A stretch of 64,000 nucleotides of DNA, taken from assembly GCA_961205875.1 (NCBI GenBank), contig OY540821.1, positions 5,270,001-5,334,000 of the forward strand. The letters run 5' to 3'. The notes beneath the pieces are model-generated. The model made no database searches and was not told the origin of the DNA. It saw only the letters and a program-made list of their open reading frames with translations. The DNA comes from Sialis fuliginosa. Taxonomy: Eukaryota; Arthropoda; Insecta; Megaloptera; Sialidae. Each line of letters starts with the position of its first letter. Positions within the stretch are counted from its first letter, which is position 1. Below, piece after piece: positions 23,391 to 34,086 of the stretch. The position numbers were made by a program, and so were the translations under genes.

Positions 23391-25013
23391 AAAAAACATC
23401 TGCCAAGTATATGCACAGTGCTTTCTCGTGCTAAATTCACTAAAGATAGTTAATTACTGAACAATTTAAATAAAAACCGATGCTCAGATAAATTAAAATT
23501 ATGTGCTCATTATCAGATAAATTGTCTAGTATTGGTTAATTATGGTTAACCATTTAATTTTTATACAATTTTACTAAAAAATATTAATTCGAAATTTTTC
23601 TTAAAACGCACCTGATTATTATTTCGTATTTTTTAATTTTTTGACAGTTTCAATCTAAATCTAAAATACAAACGTCAAAATGACAGTTAATATATCTAAG
23701 TAAATTATACCAATTTAAAAAACATCTGCCAAGTAAATGCACAGTGCTTCCTCGTGCTAAATTCACTAAAACCGATAGTGTTCAGATAAATTGCCTGGCA
23801 TTGGTTAACCATTTAATTTTTATACAAATTTTACTAAAAAATCTTAGTTCGAAATTTTTCTTAAAACGCACCTGAAAATTTTTTCATATATTTTTAATTT
23901 TTTAACAATTTCAATCTAAATCTAAATTTATGCAAATGTCAAAATGACATTTAAAACGTCAAAGTGACATTTAAAACGTCAAAATGACATTTAATATATT
24001 CAATCAAATATCAATTTAGAAAAACAAAACACGAATTTTTAAAATAAATTGAGATAAATCTTTGTAAGGGAATATTTTACAACAAACGTAGTAGACTCAT
24101 ATTATAGGAAATTTAATGCTCTACAAAAAATATTCTATAAAATTTTCTCGTAACATGTGTCGTTCTGGAGATATCTTGAAAATAGAAATACTTTGGGGTG
24201 TCACCCCTCCCCCTTACACACGATTTTGATGATTTTGAAATGGGACCGTCCTCAAACCAAACCCAACCATCCGACCAAGTTTCAATAATATCGATTCAGT
24301 GGTTCATGAGTTATGTGTGTGCAAAGGATTCAGGGGACAGACGGACGGACGGACGGACGGACACACGGACAGACAGACAGACACGGAACGAAAAGTGTTT
24401 GTTTTGACGTGAAACGGATAAATTAATTTAAAATTTTGAAATTGGAGAACTTTTTTTTTGTCTCAATTTGAAACGATCACATAGCTTCTCGTATCTACGA
24501 TATTGCGAGGAAGCAAAAAAAAAAACACGATTTTGTAAAATAAATTGAGATAAATCTTCGTAAGGAAATATTTTACAACAAACATTGTAGATCTATATTA
24601 TAGGAAATGTAATGCTCTACAAAAAACATTCTATAAAATTTTCACGTAACATGTATCGTTCTTGAGATATCTTGAAAAAATAAATATTTTGGGATGTCAC
24701 CCCTCCCCCTCACACACAATCATTTTGATGATTTTGAAATGGGACCGTCCTCAAGCCAGACCCAACCATCCGACCAAGTTTCAATAATATCGGTTCAGTG
24801 GTTTATGAGTTATGCGTGTGACGAGGATTCAGAGGACAGACGGACGGACGGATACACGGACACACGGACAGACAGCCAGACAAGAACGAAAAGTGTTTGT
24901 TTTGACGTGAAACGGAAAGATCAATTTAAAATTTTTAAATCGGAGAACATTTTTTTGTCTCAATCTAAAACGATTACAAAGCTTCCCGTATCTTCGATAT
25001 TGCGAAGAAGCAA
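23391..25013 (+). mobile_element. Family A element split by a second family A copy
   Basis: The 5' part is 23391-23716 and the 3' part about 24516-25013. The break falls at the CAATTTAGAAAAACAAAACAC position of the family, and the sequence resumes with AAAAACACGATTTTGTAAAA. The joined length, about 825 bp, equals a full copy. The GACGGACGGACGG tract and the terminal hairpin (GCGAAGAAGC) are both present. Confidence 0.8.
23717..24515 (+). mobile_element. Family A element, full length, nested in the previous one
   Basis: It starts AAAAAACATCTGCCAAG with TGCTTCCTCG and ends GCTTCTCGTATCTACGATAT then TGCGAGGAAGCAA. A (GACG)n(GACA)n tract lies at about 24336-24380. It is nearly identical by eye to 14485-15294, suggesting a young insertion into the older, more diverged copy. 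Confidence 0.85.
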
Positions 25014-25563
25014 TAAAAATCAATTTTTTCAACCGTCACATTGGCTTCCCCTTTAAATGGGTCAGTGTCTGTCTATCTGTCCATCCCCATAATACCTTCA
25101 CACTTTTAAGCCGCCCAACCCACACCTTCGTTATTAATTGAAGGATTTTATCAAAATTCCGAAATATGTAGATCAAAAAAATATGTGCACTTAACGAAAC
25201 ATAACACACTTTACAGACAGTAAAAATATATATAATATAAAATCTCATATTATATTTTCATTTTATTAGTACCACTTGGGCTATTTTATTTCTTTAACTA
25301 CACCCCGAAGAAATTGTGTCTATAGTTATACATACTTCTTAAGCTAAAATAAGTTTGCAAAAACTTTTGTTCAAAGATGAATTGTTCTTTATTTGAACAT
25401 TTTCCTGCAGTGAAACAAAAAACATTTATAATAAAAAAGTCGCTCAACTTAAAACAAGTTTGTCAAAGGATTATCTTATTATTTATTACAATTAACATTA
25501 ATTTTAATATAAATGCAAAATTTTATTTAATATACTACATTTCCATGCATTGTATATCGAATA

Positions 25564-25732
25564 TTGCTTCCTTGCAATTGCAATATCGAAAATACGAGAA
25601 GCTTTGTGATCGTTTCAGATTGAGACAAAAAAAATGTTCTCTGATTTCAAAATTTTAAATTGATTTATCCGTTTCACGTCAAGGCATACACTTTTCGTTC
25701 CGTGTCTGTCTTTCTGTGTGTCAGACAGACAC
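25564..25732 (-). mobile_element. Family A 3' fragment
   Basis: TTGCTTCCTTGCAATTGCAA, GATACGAGAAGC-like AAATACGAGAAGCTTTGTG, TTCACGTCAAGGCATACAC and a GTCTGTCTTTCTG tract are the 3' quarter of family A in reverse. 25014-25563 and 25733-26111 hold nothing I recognise. Confidence 0.7.
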
Positions 25733-26211
25733 GTACATTACGAAGCTACGAAAAAAGAAGAACAAGATATTAAAATTGGGTCAAAAAAATTCAAAACTTA
25801 TATTATTTAAAAATCAATAATCGTTTTTTTTTTAAATAATTTTTTTTTATAAGTAACGTTAATTATTTTTTGTTTTTTAACCTCTTTATATACATATATA
25901 TCTATGAATATTTTTAATGTTTGGAACCAAGAATGAAATAGTTACACACCTATTCAAAAAAAGGACAAGTTTATTTCAAACCTGTTTCTATCTCTTTCTT
26001 TTGACACGGCTCTGTTTTCGAGTCAGATGCGGGGGTCCATGCTCTATTTCTATGTTTGAAATCACCTATTTAAGAAGAGACACCAAAAATGATGTCGGCC
26101 TGTGTTATAAATCCGAAAGCAGGGCCGTAACTACCACCGGGGCAGTGCCCCGAGGCCCCTGTAGTAGCGTAAAACTTTTATTTTTATTTGGTTCTTGAAA
26201 ATCTATATCTA

Positions 26212-26979
26212 TATATATAAAAATGAATGTTCGTTTGTGTGTGGCTTATAGACTCGGGAGTTACTGAACCGATTTCAATGCAGTTTTCACCAATAGTTAG
26301 ATAATTTTTACGAGCAGTATCGTGGCTAATAATATTTTATGAAAATCTAAGATTTAACATCAAAAGATTAAAAAGAAAATTTTGCATAGCGTCTTTTGTT
26401 TCTATGATGTCAGAGCATAGAACTGTCATTTATAGAAAAACACAGTAGCTATAGAATATAAGATGCTGAAAACAATTACTATATGTGAATGTCAGTTAGA
26501 ATCATGATACCTACAAATAATTATCTTTCCACCATGAATTTGAATGAAAAAATATGCATTTTACAATATAAATAAACGGATTTTTATAAATTACAATAAA
26601 GAACTTCCAAGAAAGGTAACCTATTTATTTATTTTTGATTTTCATACAAATTATAAGATAAAACCTGGTGTTTCCTGGGAGAAAATATAATTTCACACGA
26701 TTTTTTCAATAACTACTGAATGGATTTTATTCCGGTTATCACTAATGGATAGGTTAAGTTTAGGTGTATAATTTGTGGATATTTTGGGTAAATTTCATGA
26801 AGCCGGAAAAAACAATTCGTGGTAAACCGTGTGTTGTGAGCATGTTGGGTGGGCACGTTGGGTGAGCATGTTGGGTGGGCATGTAGGGTGAGCATGTTGG
26901 GTGGGCATGTCGGGTGAGCATTATTACTTTATGTTTAATTAAATTAATATCCCCGGGTAACACCGGGCCAATGCGCTAG
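26212..26979 (+). mobile_element. Non-autonomous Helitron, complete ends
   Basis: It starts with TC after an A (A|TCTATATCTATATATATAAA) and ends GCGCTAG before T. About 10 bases before the end is a hairpin, CCCGGGTAACACCGGG. These are the hallmarks of Helitron insertion at AT with no target duplication. The first 150 bases (GAATGTTCGTTTGTGTGTGG, GGCTTATAGACTCGGGAG) match the minus-strand copy at 62906. There is no Rep/helicase coding. Confidence 0.88.
26836..26920 (+). repeat. Minisatellite inside the Helitron
   Basis: About 3.5 units of a 26-bp repeat, GAGCATGTTGGGTGGGCA-type with TGT/CGT variants. The same repeat appears in Helitrons at 63404 (about three half-units) and 62906 (about one), so its copy number changes between family members. 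Confidence 0.8.
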
Positions 26980-27162
26980 TGTTAAATAAATGTTACACAT
27001 ATTTTGATTTTAATGACTTTTTTTTCGTTGCGAACTTGAATTTAACATTTATTCATGAAAATAAAGGTACATAAAAAACTTGAGATTGTCGACTAAAAAA
27101 AAATCATATTTTGGGGACCTTCTTGCCCCAGGGCCCCCGAGCCTGTAGTTACGGCCCTGTGC

Positions 27163-27290
27163 GAAAGTGTGTCTGTCACTGTCTGTTTGGTACCTTTTCG
27201 TGGCTAAATAATTTGGCAGAAAGATAGCTTACATAGTGAGGAAAACATATGCTACTTTGTATTCCAAAAAAATTATTAGATAACAAAAAA
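27163..27290 (+). mobile_element. Family M fragment
   Basis: GTGTGTCTGTCACTGTCTGT, TTGGTACCTTTTCGTGGC, AATTTGGCAGAAAGATAGCT and ATGCTACTTTGTATTCC match the family M unit at 29219 and, inverted, 12955 and 63682. Confidence 0.6.
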
Positions 27291-27464
27291 TAGGTGAGAA
27301 ACATTTGCATAAAATGATGACATTTGTTTAAATTATACCAAGAATTATTCAAATTAACTCAAAAACGCTTGATTTTGCAATACCCTCTCTTTGAAAAAAT
27401 CAGTAAGAATTACGACCTATTAAAATTAGTCAATCAATCAATATATTCTTATTTTATTTATCTC

Positions 27465-27743
27465 TAGAGATTGGAAAAATAGTTTTTCAACTATTGCGTA
27501 AAAATGCATTTATTGTAATTTTTATTACATATCTCCACCGTTTTCAGAAAACTGGTTTGATTGAACACGATTTGAAATCAACTATTTGCAACTACCTTCC
27601 CAACTATTCGCGACACTTTTTACTCCTTCGTTTGCACTAATTATTATCAAATAGTAAAAAAAACTATTTACTAACTATTTCCGAAAAAAAAAATCAACTA
27701 GTAACTATTTCATTGAAAATAACAACTATTTTTCCAATCTCTA
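27465..27743. mobile_element. Family E hAT-like MITE
   Basis: TAGAGATTGGAAAAATAGTT and AACTATTTTTCCAATCTCTA are exact inverted ends. Flanks TTTATCTC and TTTATAAG agree in five bases only, so the 8-bp duplication has decayed or the ends differ slightly. Confidence 0.78.
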
Positions 27744-28071
27744 TTTATAAGCAATGAAAACAAAAACCTATTTTCTTACGACTTACACCTAGCAATCAGG
27801 AATCATTCAAATTAAGAAGACATTTTTGCATATCATTATGAAAATAATGTAGTTTTCTTTAAAAAATTTGACACAGTAAAATTTCTATGAACGTATTTGA
27901 CGTTTTTTTTTTATCAAATCTGCGTCGACACTCGACAGTAAGACGACTGATATGTTAGATTGGAAGTTACATCCGTACATACACCCACGCATGTAATGAT
28001 AAAAGTCAGTGGCGTACATACATTTGTGGTATTCTGGGGAGAATCTCATTAGGGCTATAAAATAACAAGAA

Positions 28072-29095
28072 AATAAATTCTATGGATTATATTCAAAGTA
28101 CTTCAGTTAATATTTTCTTTATGTAAATACTATAATCTTTTTTTTTATGAAGAAAAAATTGGAAAAAAATATAAAGTGACCCCCCCCCCCATGTTTTCTT
28201 AAGTTTTTTTATAAATATGTAGTAGTAGCAAAGTACAATGATATAAAAAAACATTGACTCTATACGAAAAAGCAATTTCAGCGGTCGAAATTTCAATGAA
28301 CGTATCTTAAAATAAATAAAATAGCAAAAAGAAAATAAATTCTATGGATTATCCAAAGTACTTCAGTTAATATTTTCTTTATGTAGATACTATAATCTTT
28401 TTTTATGAAGAAAAAATTGGAAAAAAATATAAAGTGACCCACCCCCCACTGTTTTATTAAGTTTTTTTTTATAAATATGTAGTAGTAGCAAAGTACAATG
28501 ATTAAAAAAACATTGACTCTATACGAAAAAGCAATTTCAGCAGTCGAAATTTCAATGATCGTATCTTAAAATAAATAAAATAGCAAAAATAAAATAAATT
28601 CTATGGATTATTCAAAGTACTTCAGTTAATATTTTCTTTATGTAGATACTATAATCTTTTTTATGAAGAAAAAATTGGAAAAAAATATAAAGTGACCCAC
28701 CTCCCACTGTTTTATTAAGTTTTTTTTTTTATAAATATGTAGTAGTAACAAAGTACAATGATTAAAAAAATATTGACTTATACGAAAAAGCAATTTTAGC
28801 AGTCGAAATTTCAATGATCGTATCTTAAAATAAATAAAATAGCAAAAAGAAAATAAATTCTATGGATTATTCAAAGTACTTCGGTTTATATCTTTTTTTT
28901 ATGAAGACAAAATTGGAAAAAAAATACATTAATCAATTAATTATAAAGGTGATCATCCCCCCCGTGTTTCCTAAAGTTTTTTTATTAACATGTAGTAGTA
29001 GCAAAGTACAATGATAAAAAAAATATTGACTCAATACGAAAAAGCAATTTCAGCAGTCGAAACTAATTTAAATTAACGTATTTTAAAATAATTAA
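28072..29095 (+). repeat. Tandem array, about 260-bp unit x 4
   Basis: Units begin AAATAAATTCTATGGATTAT at about 28072, 28335, 28591 and 28851. Each contains a CACCCCCC-type C tract, TATGTAGTAGTAGCAAAGTAC and TACGAAAAAGCAATTTCAGC. The last unit is the most diverged. A hAT-like end, CAGTGGCGTACATAC, lies just upstream near 28007. No coding frame spans the units. Confidence 0.85.
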
Positions 29096-29218
29096 TTAGA
29101 ATAAAACACCTTACGTAAATAACACTTTTGACACCCCATTTTCGTAAATGTTTTACAGACCCTCTCCCCCTAAAGCTTTACATAATTAATGAAAATTATT
29201 ATTTATAAATTTGAAAGT

Positions 29219-29758
29219 AACTCTGTCTGTCTGTTTGTTACCTTTTAACGGCTAAACCGCTGAACCGATCTTTATGAAATTTGGCAGGAAGATAGCTTGC
29301 ATCCTGAAGAAAGATATAGGCTACTTTGTATCTCGAAACAGTGGCGTAGCGAGGGGGGGCAAGGGGGGTTATCATGCCCCGGGCGCTACTTATAAAGGGG
29401 CGCCAAAAGGCTCTGAAACGTTTTGAACCGCATAAACTTAATTTTAGAATATGCAACTGAACACCTTTTTTTTTTTTTTTTTAGTCGTGAAAATGTAGAA
29501 TGTATTTAATAAATAAGATTTGAGAAATTAAATACTCTATTACCTTTTTTTTTTTTTTTTTTTAGTCACGTCAATTTTAATTCAAATTAATTATGAAAAA
29601 AAATATTATTATTTTTTAAAAATTATTTTTGAGGGCGCCAAAAAGATATCGTGCCCCGGGCGCCAATTATGCTTACTACGCCACTGTCTCGAAAACTGCT
29701 TAGATTAAAAAAATACAAATTCTACGCGGACGAAGTCACGGGTAACAGCTTACAGAGT
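29219..29758 (+). mobile_element. Family M element interrupted by a hAT MITE
   Basis: CTCTGTCTGTCTGTTTGTTA, CGGCTAAACCGCTGAACCG and GCAGGAAGATAGCTTGCATC precede the insertion. CTGCTTAGATTAAAAAAATA and CGCGGACGAAGTCACGGGTA follow it. The tail resembles the GC-rich 3' ends of insect Helitron-like repeats, but no exact CTAG terminus is present. Confidence 0.6.
29339..29686. mobile_element. hAT-like MITE with perfect 8-bp target duplication
   Basis: It begins CAGTGGCGTAGCGAGG and ends CTTACTACGCCACTG, flanked by TCTCGAAA at 29331-29338 and 29687-29694. Mirror-image CCCCGGGCGC motifs sit inside each end. It contains two long poly-T runs followed by AGTC(G/A). Confidence 0.92.
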
Positions 29759-30106
29759 ACAAAAACGTATACTATCCTTTCTTATATTTTTTTGCTCCGT
29801 CATTGTTACTTTTCATCACTTCCTTTTGAAAAGTTTTTATTGAAATAAATATTACATTTATTAGTTGTTTTCGAGAATTTTTAAAATTGGGTCAGATTTG
29901 ATTTTATGAAAATATTATTTTCCATTAAAAATGTGTTTTTCCTTTCTAATTCAGGCGTGAACGTTGTTTATAACATTTTATAAATGATAAAATGTTTACA
30001 TATAAATAGAGTTTCACACTGAAACTTTTCTCAGTTTCGAAACGAGATCGATACGACAATAGTTGTAGTAGATACAATATCAAAGTCATTAAATATACAG
30101 TAGCAC
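29759..30106. other. AT-rich intron, nothing recognised
   Basis: No repeat or coding signal that I can support. Confidence 0.45.
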
Positions 30107-30133
30107 CTCACAATAATAATAATAATAATAATA
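30107..30133 (+). repeat. AAT microsatellite
   Basis: About nine AAT repeats directly abut the family H copy that follows. Confidence 0.85.
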
Positions 30134-31064
30134 AATATCGGTATGGAGAACCATACATGACTTCCATGTTCTTTTTATCTTTTTAAATATCTAATTTTTA
30201 AATATAATTTTTTTTAAATATTTTATTTATTATGAATATAAATTTCGTAATACATAAAAAACATATATACTTACGACGGTTACAGCAGTTATTGCTATTT
30301 ATATATAAATATTAGTTTTCTAATGTTCTAATATCAAAATATCGCTATGGACTTCCATGTTCTTTCTATTTTTTTAAATAATTCTTAAATACAAATTTTT
30401 TGAAAAATATTTTATTAATATAATCTACTACTATGAATATAAATTTCGTTATACATAAAAAACATATATACCTACTTACTTTTTGCCATTGTATATAAAT
30501 ATTAGTTTTCTAATGTCAACAACATAATTCACATTCGTAGAAAAACTAATTTGACAATTTGAATTTAGTTGCATTTGTTTCCAAGGCAACATTAATTAAG
30601 GACGTATTGTATTTAAAATTCCAATTTTAAGTGTGTTTTTCACCCCTTTAATGGCTGTTTGGGCACGTACAAATAATAAATGTTCCTTAGATTCAATTGA
30701 ACTTGAAAAATTAGTGAGATAATACACTCGCAATGTTCACTTTTTAGATTTAGACGAAAAAAGTTACAAAATTTCGAATATTTCCAAAACCACTAATCCG
30801 ATTAGCACCAAAATCAATAGGTCTGGAGTACTTACTGAGACAAACATTTTCCCCAAAAATAATTCAGATCGGTGCATTTTTACGGTAGTTATCGTGAACG
30901 GAAAAAAAATCTACATCCTGACACACAGACACACGCACAGCCGCCATGCGGAAATTAACTTTTCTTTACGTTTTGAAGTTAGTACAATCAGAATTTGTCA
31001 TTTTCTCGGACACGATTTTTCGATGGTATTACAATACTTCCATTTCTTTCAGAACATGGAAGTA
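30134..31064 (+). mobile_element. Family H element, copy 2, with internal duplication
   Basis: It starts AATATCGGTATGGAGAACC and ends AGAACATGGAAGTA. Compared with 15351-16097 it has an extra roughly 190-bp repeat of its left part (ACTTCCATGTTCTTTTTATC near 30160 and again near 30350). Inverted ACTTCCATGTTC/GAACATGGAAGT ends and a CACACAGACACACGCACAGCC tract are conserved. Confidence 0.75.
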
Positions 31065-31510
31065 ATAATACACTTTATTCAATTTAACTTTATACAAGTG
31101 CTGAATAAGTCAAGGAGAAAAAGCAAATCCAAATACACAATATACATTAATGATAATAACGGCATAATTGGAACTAGAACTTCGCCGTTAAGTGAAAAAC
31201 GCCGGTAATTGAATTAAGGCTTATTTTGTGCCTCACGAGTACCTGGAACCTAAACTACGTACCTACTGTAGCACCTTTGAGTAACATTTATATTAAACAA
31301 CTTTATTATTGGTGATATATTTTTATTTAATTAAAAGAAAACTGATTATTTGCTGTACATTTTAAAAACTTGTTGACACACTACTTTCTGTTTTTTAATA
31401 ATCCTGGTGGCTAGATGAAAATATGTAAAATACAAATATAATTTTAATTTAAGATCACAGTGACAGTGAAGTACGTGGGTTTGAGTACCCACACTACTAT
31501 ATACTAATAA

Positions 31511-32082
31511 GATAGTGGCACCAGTCTTGGCAAGGACCCCAATAATGGCAAATTTTTAATCAAATGTACTGAATTAGAAATATGTGTTGATATTTGATTA
31601 CTATCATTTCTGAATATTAATCTACATATATACATTTAACTGTCTTACAGCGTGATTTGATGACCATCGGCCAATAGGTGTCAAAATGGTGGACATTTAA
31701 ACTATTTATTAGTATAATTTATTTATTAATTATTATATTATCATAGCAACTGCTTTACATTGTTTCAAATTTGACGATTCTTTCTTTTATATCGTTTGTG
31801 TCGTAGTACTTATCATTTTGTAATCATTAGCAAGTGTCCATCACTGCGGGGCTCATTACTGGTTTTACTTTTACCATTACTGGAGAAAAAACATGAACAA
31901 AATAAAAAGCTATAATTTAAAAAACAAAATATATTTGTGGACTTTGGTAATTAAATTGATTAAATAAAGAGTTACTTGTTTTATTAGTAACATGAGTTCA
32001 CGAGAATTACAAAAAACAAGCCCATTAATCCAAAAAAACGAAAACTTGCTATTATAGCGACCATAACTGGTGCCTTACCTTA
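31511..32082 (+). mobile_element. Family B MITE, near full length
   Basis: AGTGGCACCAGTCTTGGCAA to CATAACTGGTGCCTTACCTT. It is nearly the same as 69-623 through the interior, so these two are the closest family B pair. 31065-31510 holds nothing recognised. Confidence 0.78.
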
Positions 32083-32183
32083 TATATTAAGTGTGCAAGA
32101 ACACTAACCATAAAACAATTTTAAAAAGATAAATTTACATCATGTGTACCTTTAAACATACATATAAAAGAAAAAAGTCGAAT

Positions 32184-32346
32184 AAATATTTTTTAATAAA
32201 ATTCTATGGAAATTAAATGGTTAATCAATGACTAGCAATTCATCTGAATACTTTATCGGTGTTTATTAAAATTTTACGATAATTAACTACCCTTGGTGAA
32301 TAGAGTACGAGGAAGCACTGTGCATTTACTTGGCATATGTTTTTTT
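32184..32346 (-). mobile_element. Family A 5' fragment, minus orientation
   Basis: AATTAAATGGTTAATCAATG, TACGAGGAAGCACTGTGCAT and TTACTTGGCATATGTTTTTT match the family A 5' end in reverse. Confidence 0.65.
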
Positions 32347-32554
32347 ATGCTTGCTAAAAATAATACATAAATGATTTTTGAATAAATCACATCACCGCCA
32401 ATTCGGCTAAAAATAGCTACGCTGTCAACTCTCATTGGAGTATCTCTACATAAATTACCCCTTTCTATCATTATATTAGGGGTACCTATAAGTAATCAAT
32501 TATTTCAGTGGCAACCAAAGAAACGAATTTTTTTTTTTTTTAAATTATACATTT

Positions 32555-33020
32555 AGTCGATTATGTAACCTCCGTCGTTATCGGACCTTTTGCCATCTTA
32601 CTGACAGAGTTTTAATCCCATGTTCATAAAACTCAGTTGGCTTTGATGTAAAATATGATTCTAGGTGAGCTCGATATTTCTAAAAATTGTATTCCTTAGA
32701 GAATGTTCCATGGATCAGAATAAATGAAAGTCAGATGGCGCTATGTCGTGAGAATAAGGTTAAAACTTCCTAGTCCAGTTGGCTTATTTTTTCTTGAGTT
32801 AATCTTGCTGCCATTGGTCCTTATTCATCTCCGACAACTGATGTGGGAACAATATACTCTGTCTGTAAACCTTCCCGATTTCATGAAGGTGTCTTTGCAC
32901 TGTTGACTAAGTAGCCTGAAGAGTGCTTGCTATTTCCTGAATACTCAGTTTGGGATCCGTTTCAACCTATGATTTTAAAACGTCATTATCAAATTCTATC
33001 GATCACTATCGGATAAGTCA
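32555..33020 (-). pseudogene. Mariner transposase remnant
   Basis: Reading leftward on the minus strand, the first block, VETDPKLSIQEIASTLQAT and STVQRHLHEIGKVYR, is the mariner helix-turn-helix; FPHQLSEMNKDQW follows, like the mariner 'WVPHEL' linker. The centre with the first two catalytic aspartates is missing. APSDFHLF (about 32717-32741) keeps the third aspartate of the D34D triad. HLESYFTSKPTEFYEHG, TLSVRWQKV and the C-terminal DNDGGYIID end the protein. Two stops in the HTH block, further stops in the centre and a one-base frame shift before DNDGG show it is dead. Confidence 0.83.
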
Positions 33021-33147
33021 AAGTCAAAATTGAAAAAAAATTTAAACCAACGCTGGCACTTATTGACTTTGAGTACGTCCTCATACACATCACAAACTTT
33101 CTTTGTTTCAATCGTTACATTAAAACCCGATCGAAAATGAAACTACG

Positions 33148-33481
33148 AAGACATATTCAAATGTTAGAAATGTATAAAAGAATATCAATTACAAAAAATC
33201 GTTTATTTATTCTTGTTTTCATATTTTTTGATATTTTAACAACACATACAATCAAATTCGATATTGCAAAATCATAAAAAGCTATCAGAATCACAGAACG
33301 TATTGCCAACTTAAGAATAGTAAAAATGATACTTCCCGAATAGACAAAATTGTATATGATAGCTTTTTCATGATTTTGCAATGTCGAATTTGTACTTCTT
33401 TATAAATCAAAAATTACGAAGACAAGAATAAATAAAGGATTGATATTCTATTATTCATTTATAACATTTGAATACGTCTTC
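33148..33481. mobile_element. Fold-back MITE inside the mariner relic
   Basis: CGAAGACATATTCAAATGTT at the left is mirrored by AACATTTGAATACGTCTTCG at the right. A second inverted pair (AATCATAAAAAGCTATCA and TGATAGCTTTTTCATGATT) lies inside. It separates the mariner transposase remnant from the mariner's right end. Confidence 0.75.
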
Positions 33482-33703
33482 GTGGTGACGTCAATTCCCG
33501 CGACCTTGTCTTTATATACCTTGACGTAAATGTTCTTCTGTTGGTTGATTGTCCGCCATTTTGCACCGGTGTAATAATAACTTTTGTTTTTGTTATGAAT
33601 AAAAAGTGAAATAAAACACGTTTGTACAAGTTAACATTCTGAATTATATTGAAGCAAATTTTCCTAACTAAAAATAATTGATTACTTATGGGTACCCCTA
33701 ATA

Positions 33704-34086
33704 TGATATAATGTTGAACCACCCTTGTTCGTATGTAGAGAAAACGTTACATTCAAGCCTCTCAAAACTGAATAAGACGTGACGAAAAGATCAGACATAC
33801 GTATATCAAAGTTTTAAGCACATATTGGGAAAAGAAGAAGGGGTTGGGTGGAGAAGGGGTAAAACCCCAAAGGATGAAATCCCATCATAAACCTGGTTCA
33901 CGGTTGTCAATGCCACTGGATTTCACGTCGAATCTTGTACCGTATTTAAATTTACATATGTGACACTTTATATACAGAGGTGATTCGAAAGTTACTTTAC
34001 TTGAAATTTCAAATTTTGTTTGTTAAGATTGACTGAGTGGTTTCAAAATTAGATACAATATAAAAATATCTGCCTTGGGAACCACG
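33704..34086. other. Intron sequence, no element recognised
   Basis: Contains purine-rich GAAGAAGGGGTTGGGTGGAG. No family relationship or open frame is supported. Confidence 0.45.

Larger units (their letters stand above)
26120..27159. mobile_element. hAT-like element with a Helitron inside
   Basis: The left end CAGGGCCGTAACTACCACC and right end GCCTGTAGTTACGGCCCTG are inverted repeats. Flanks TCCGAAAG (26112-26119) and TGCGAAAG (27160-27167) match at 7 of 8 bases. Subterminal GTGCCCCGAGGCCCC and GCCCCAGGGCCCCCGAG fit the CAGGG-ended hAT MITE type. Without the Helitron it would be about 270 bp. It sits within family M sequence. Confidence 0.82.
32476..33701 (-). mobile_element. Mariner DNA transposon, deleted, with a nested fold-back
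   Basis: Ends TTAGGGGTACCTATAAGTAA and TTACTTATGGGTACCCCTAA are inverted repeats of about 30 bp flanked by TA (32474-32475 and 33702-33703). On the minus strand are pieces of a mariner transposase (N-terminal HTH and C-terminus; next entries), with most of the catalytic domain deleted. A separate fold-back occupies 33148-33481. An intact mariner is about 1.3 kb with a ~345-residue transposase. Confidence 0.88.

Noticed and set aside
24198-25056. Open frames of 70-120 residues starting MSPLPLTHDFDDFEMGPSS at several places
   Set aside because: They recur only inside family A repeats and run through the GAC tetranucleotide tract. They are repeat sequence, not genes.
26713-26963. Cysteine/histidine/proline-rich small proteins
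   Set aside because: These translate the Helitron minisatellite (GAGCATGTTGGGTGGGCA) and have no independent support.
30894-31208. 104-residue open frame
   Set aside because: It starts in the CACACAGACAC tract of a family H element and has no recognisable domain.
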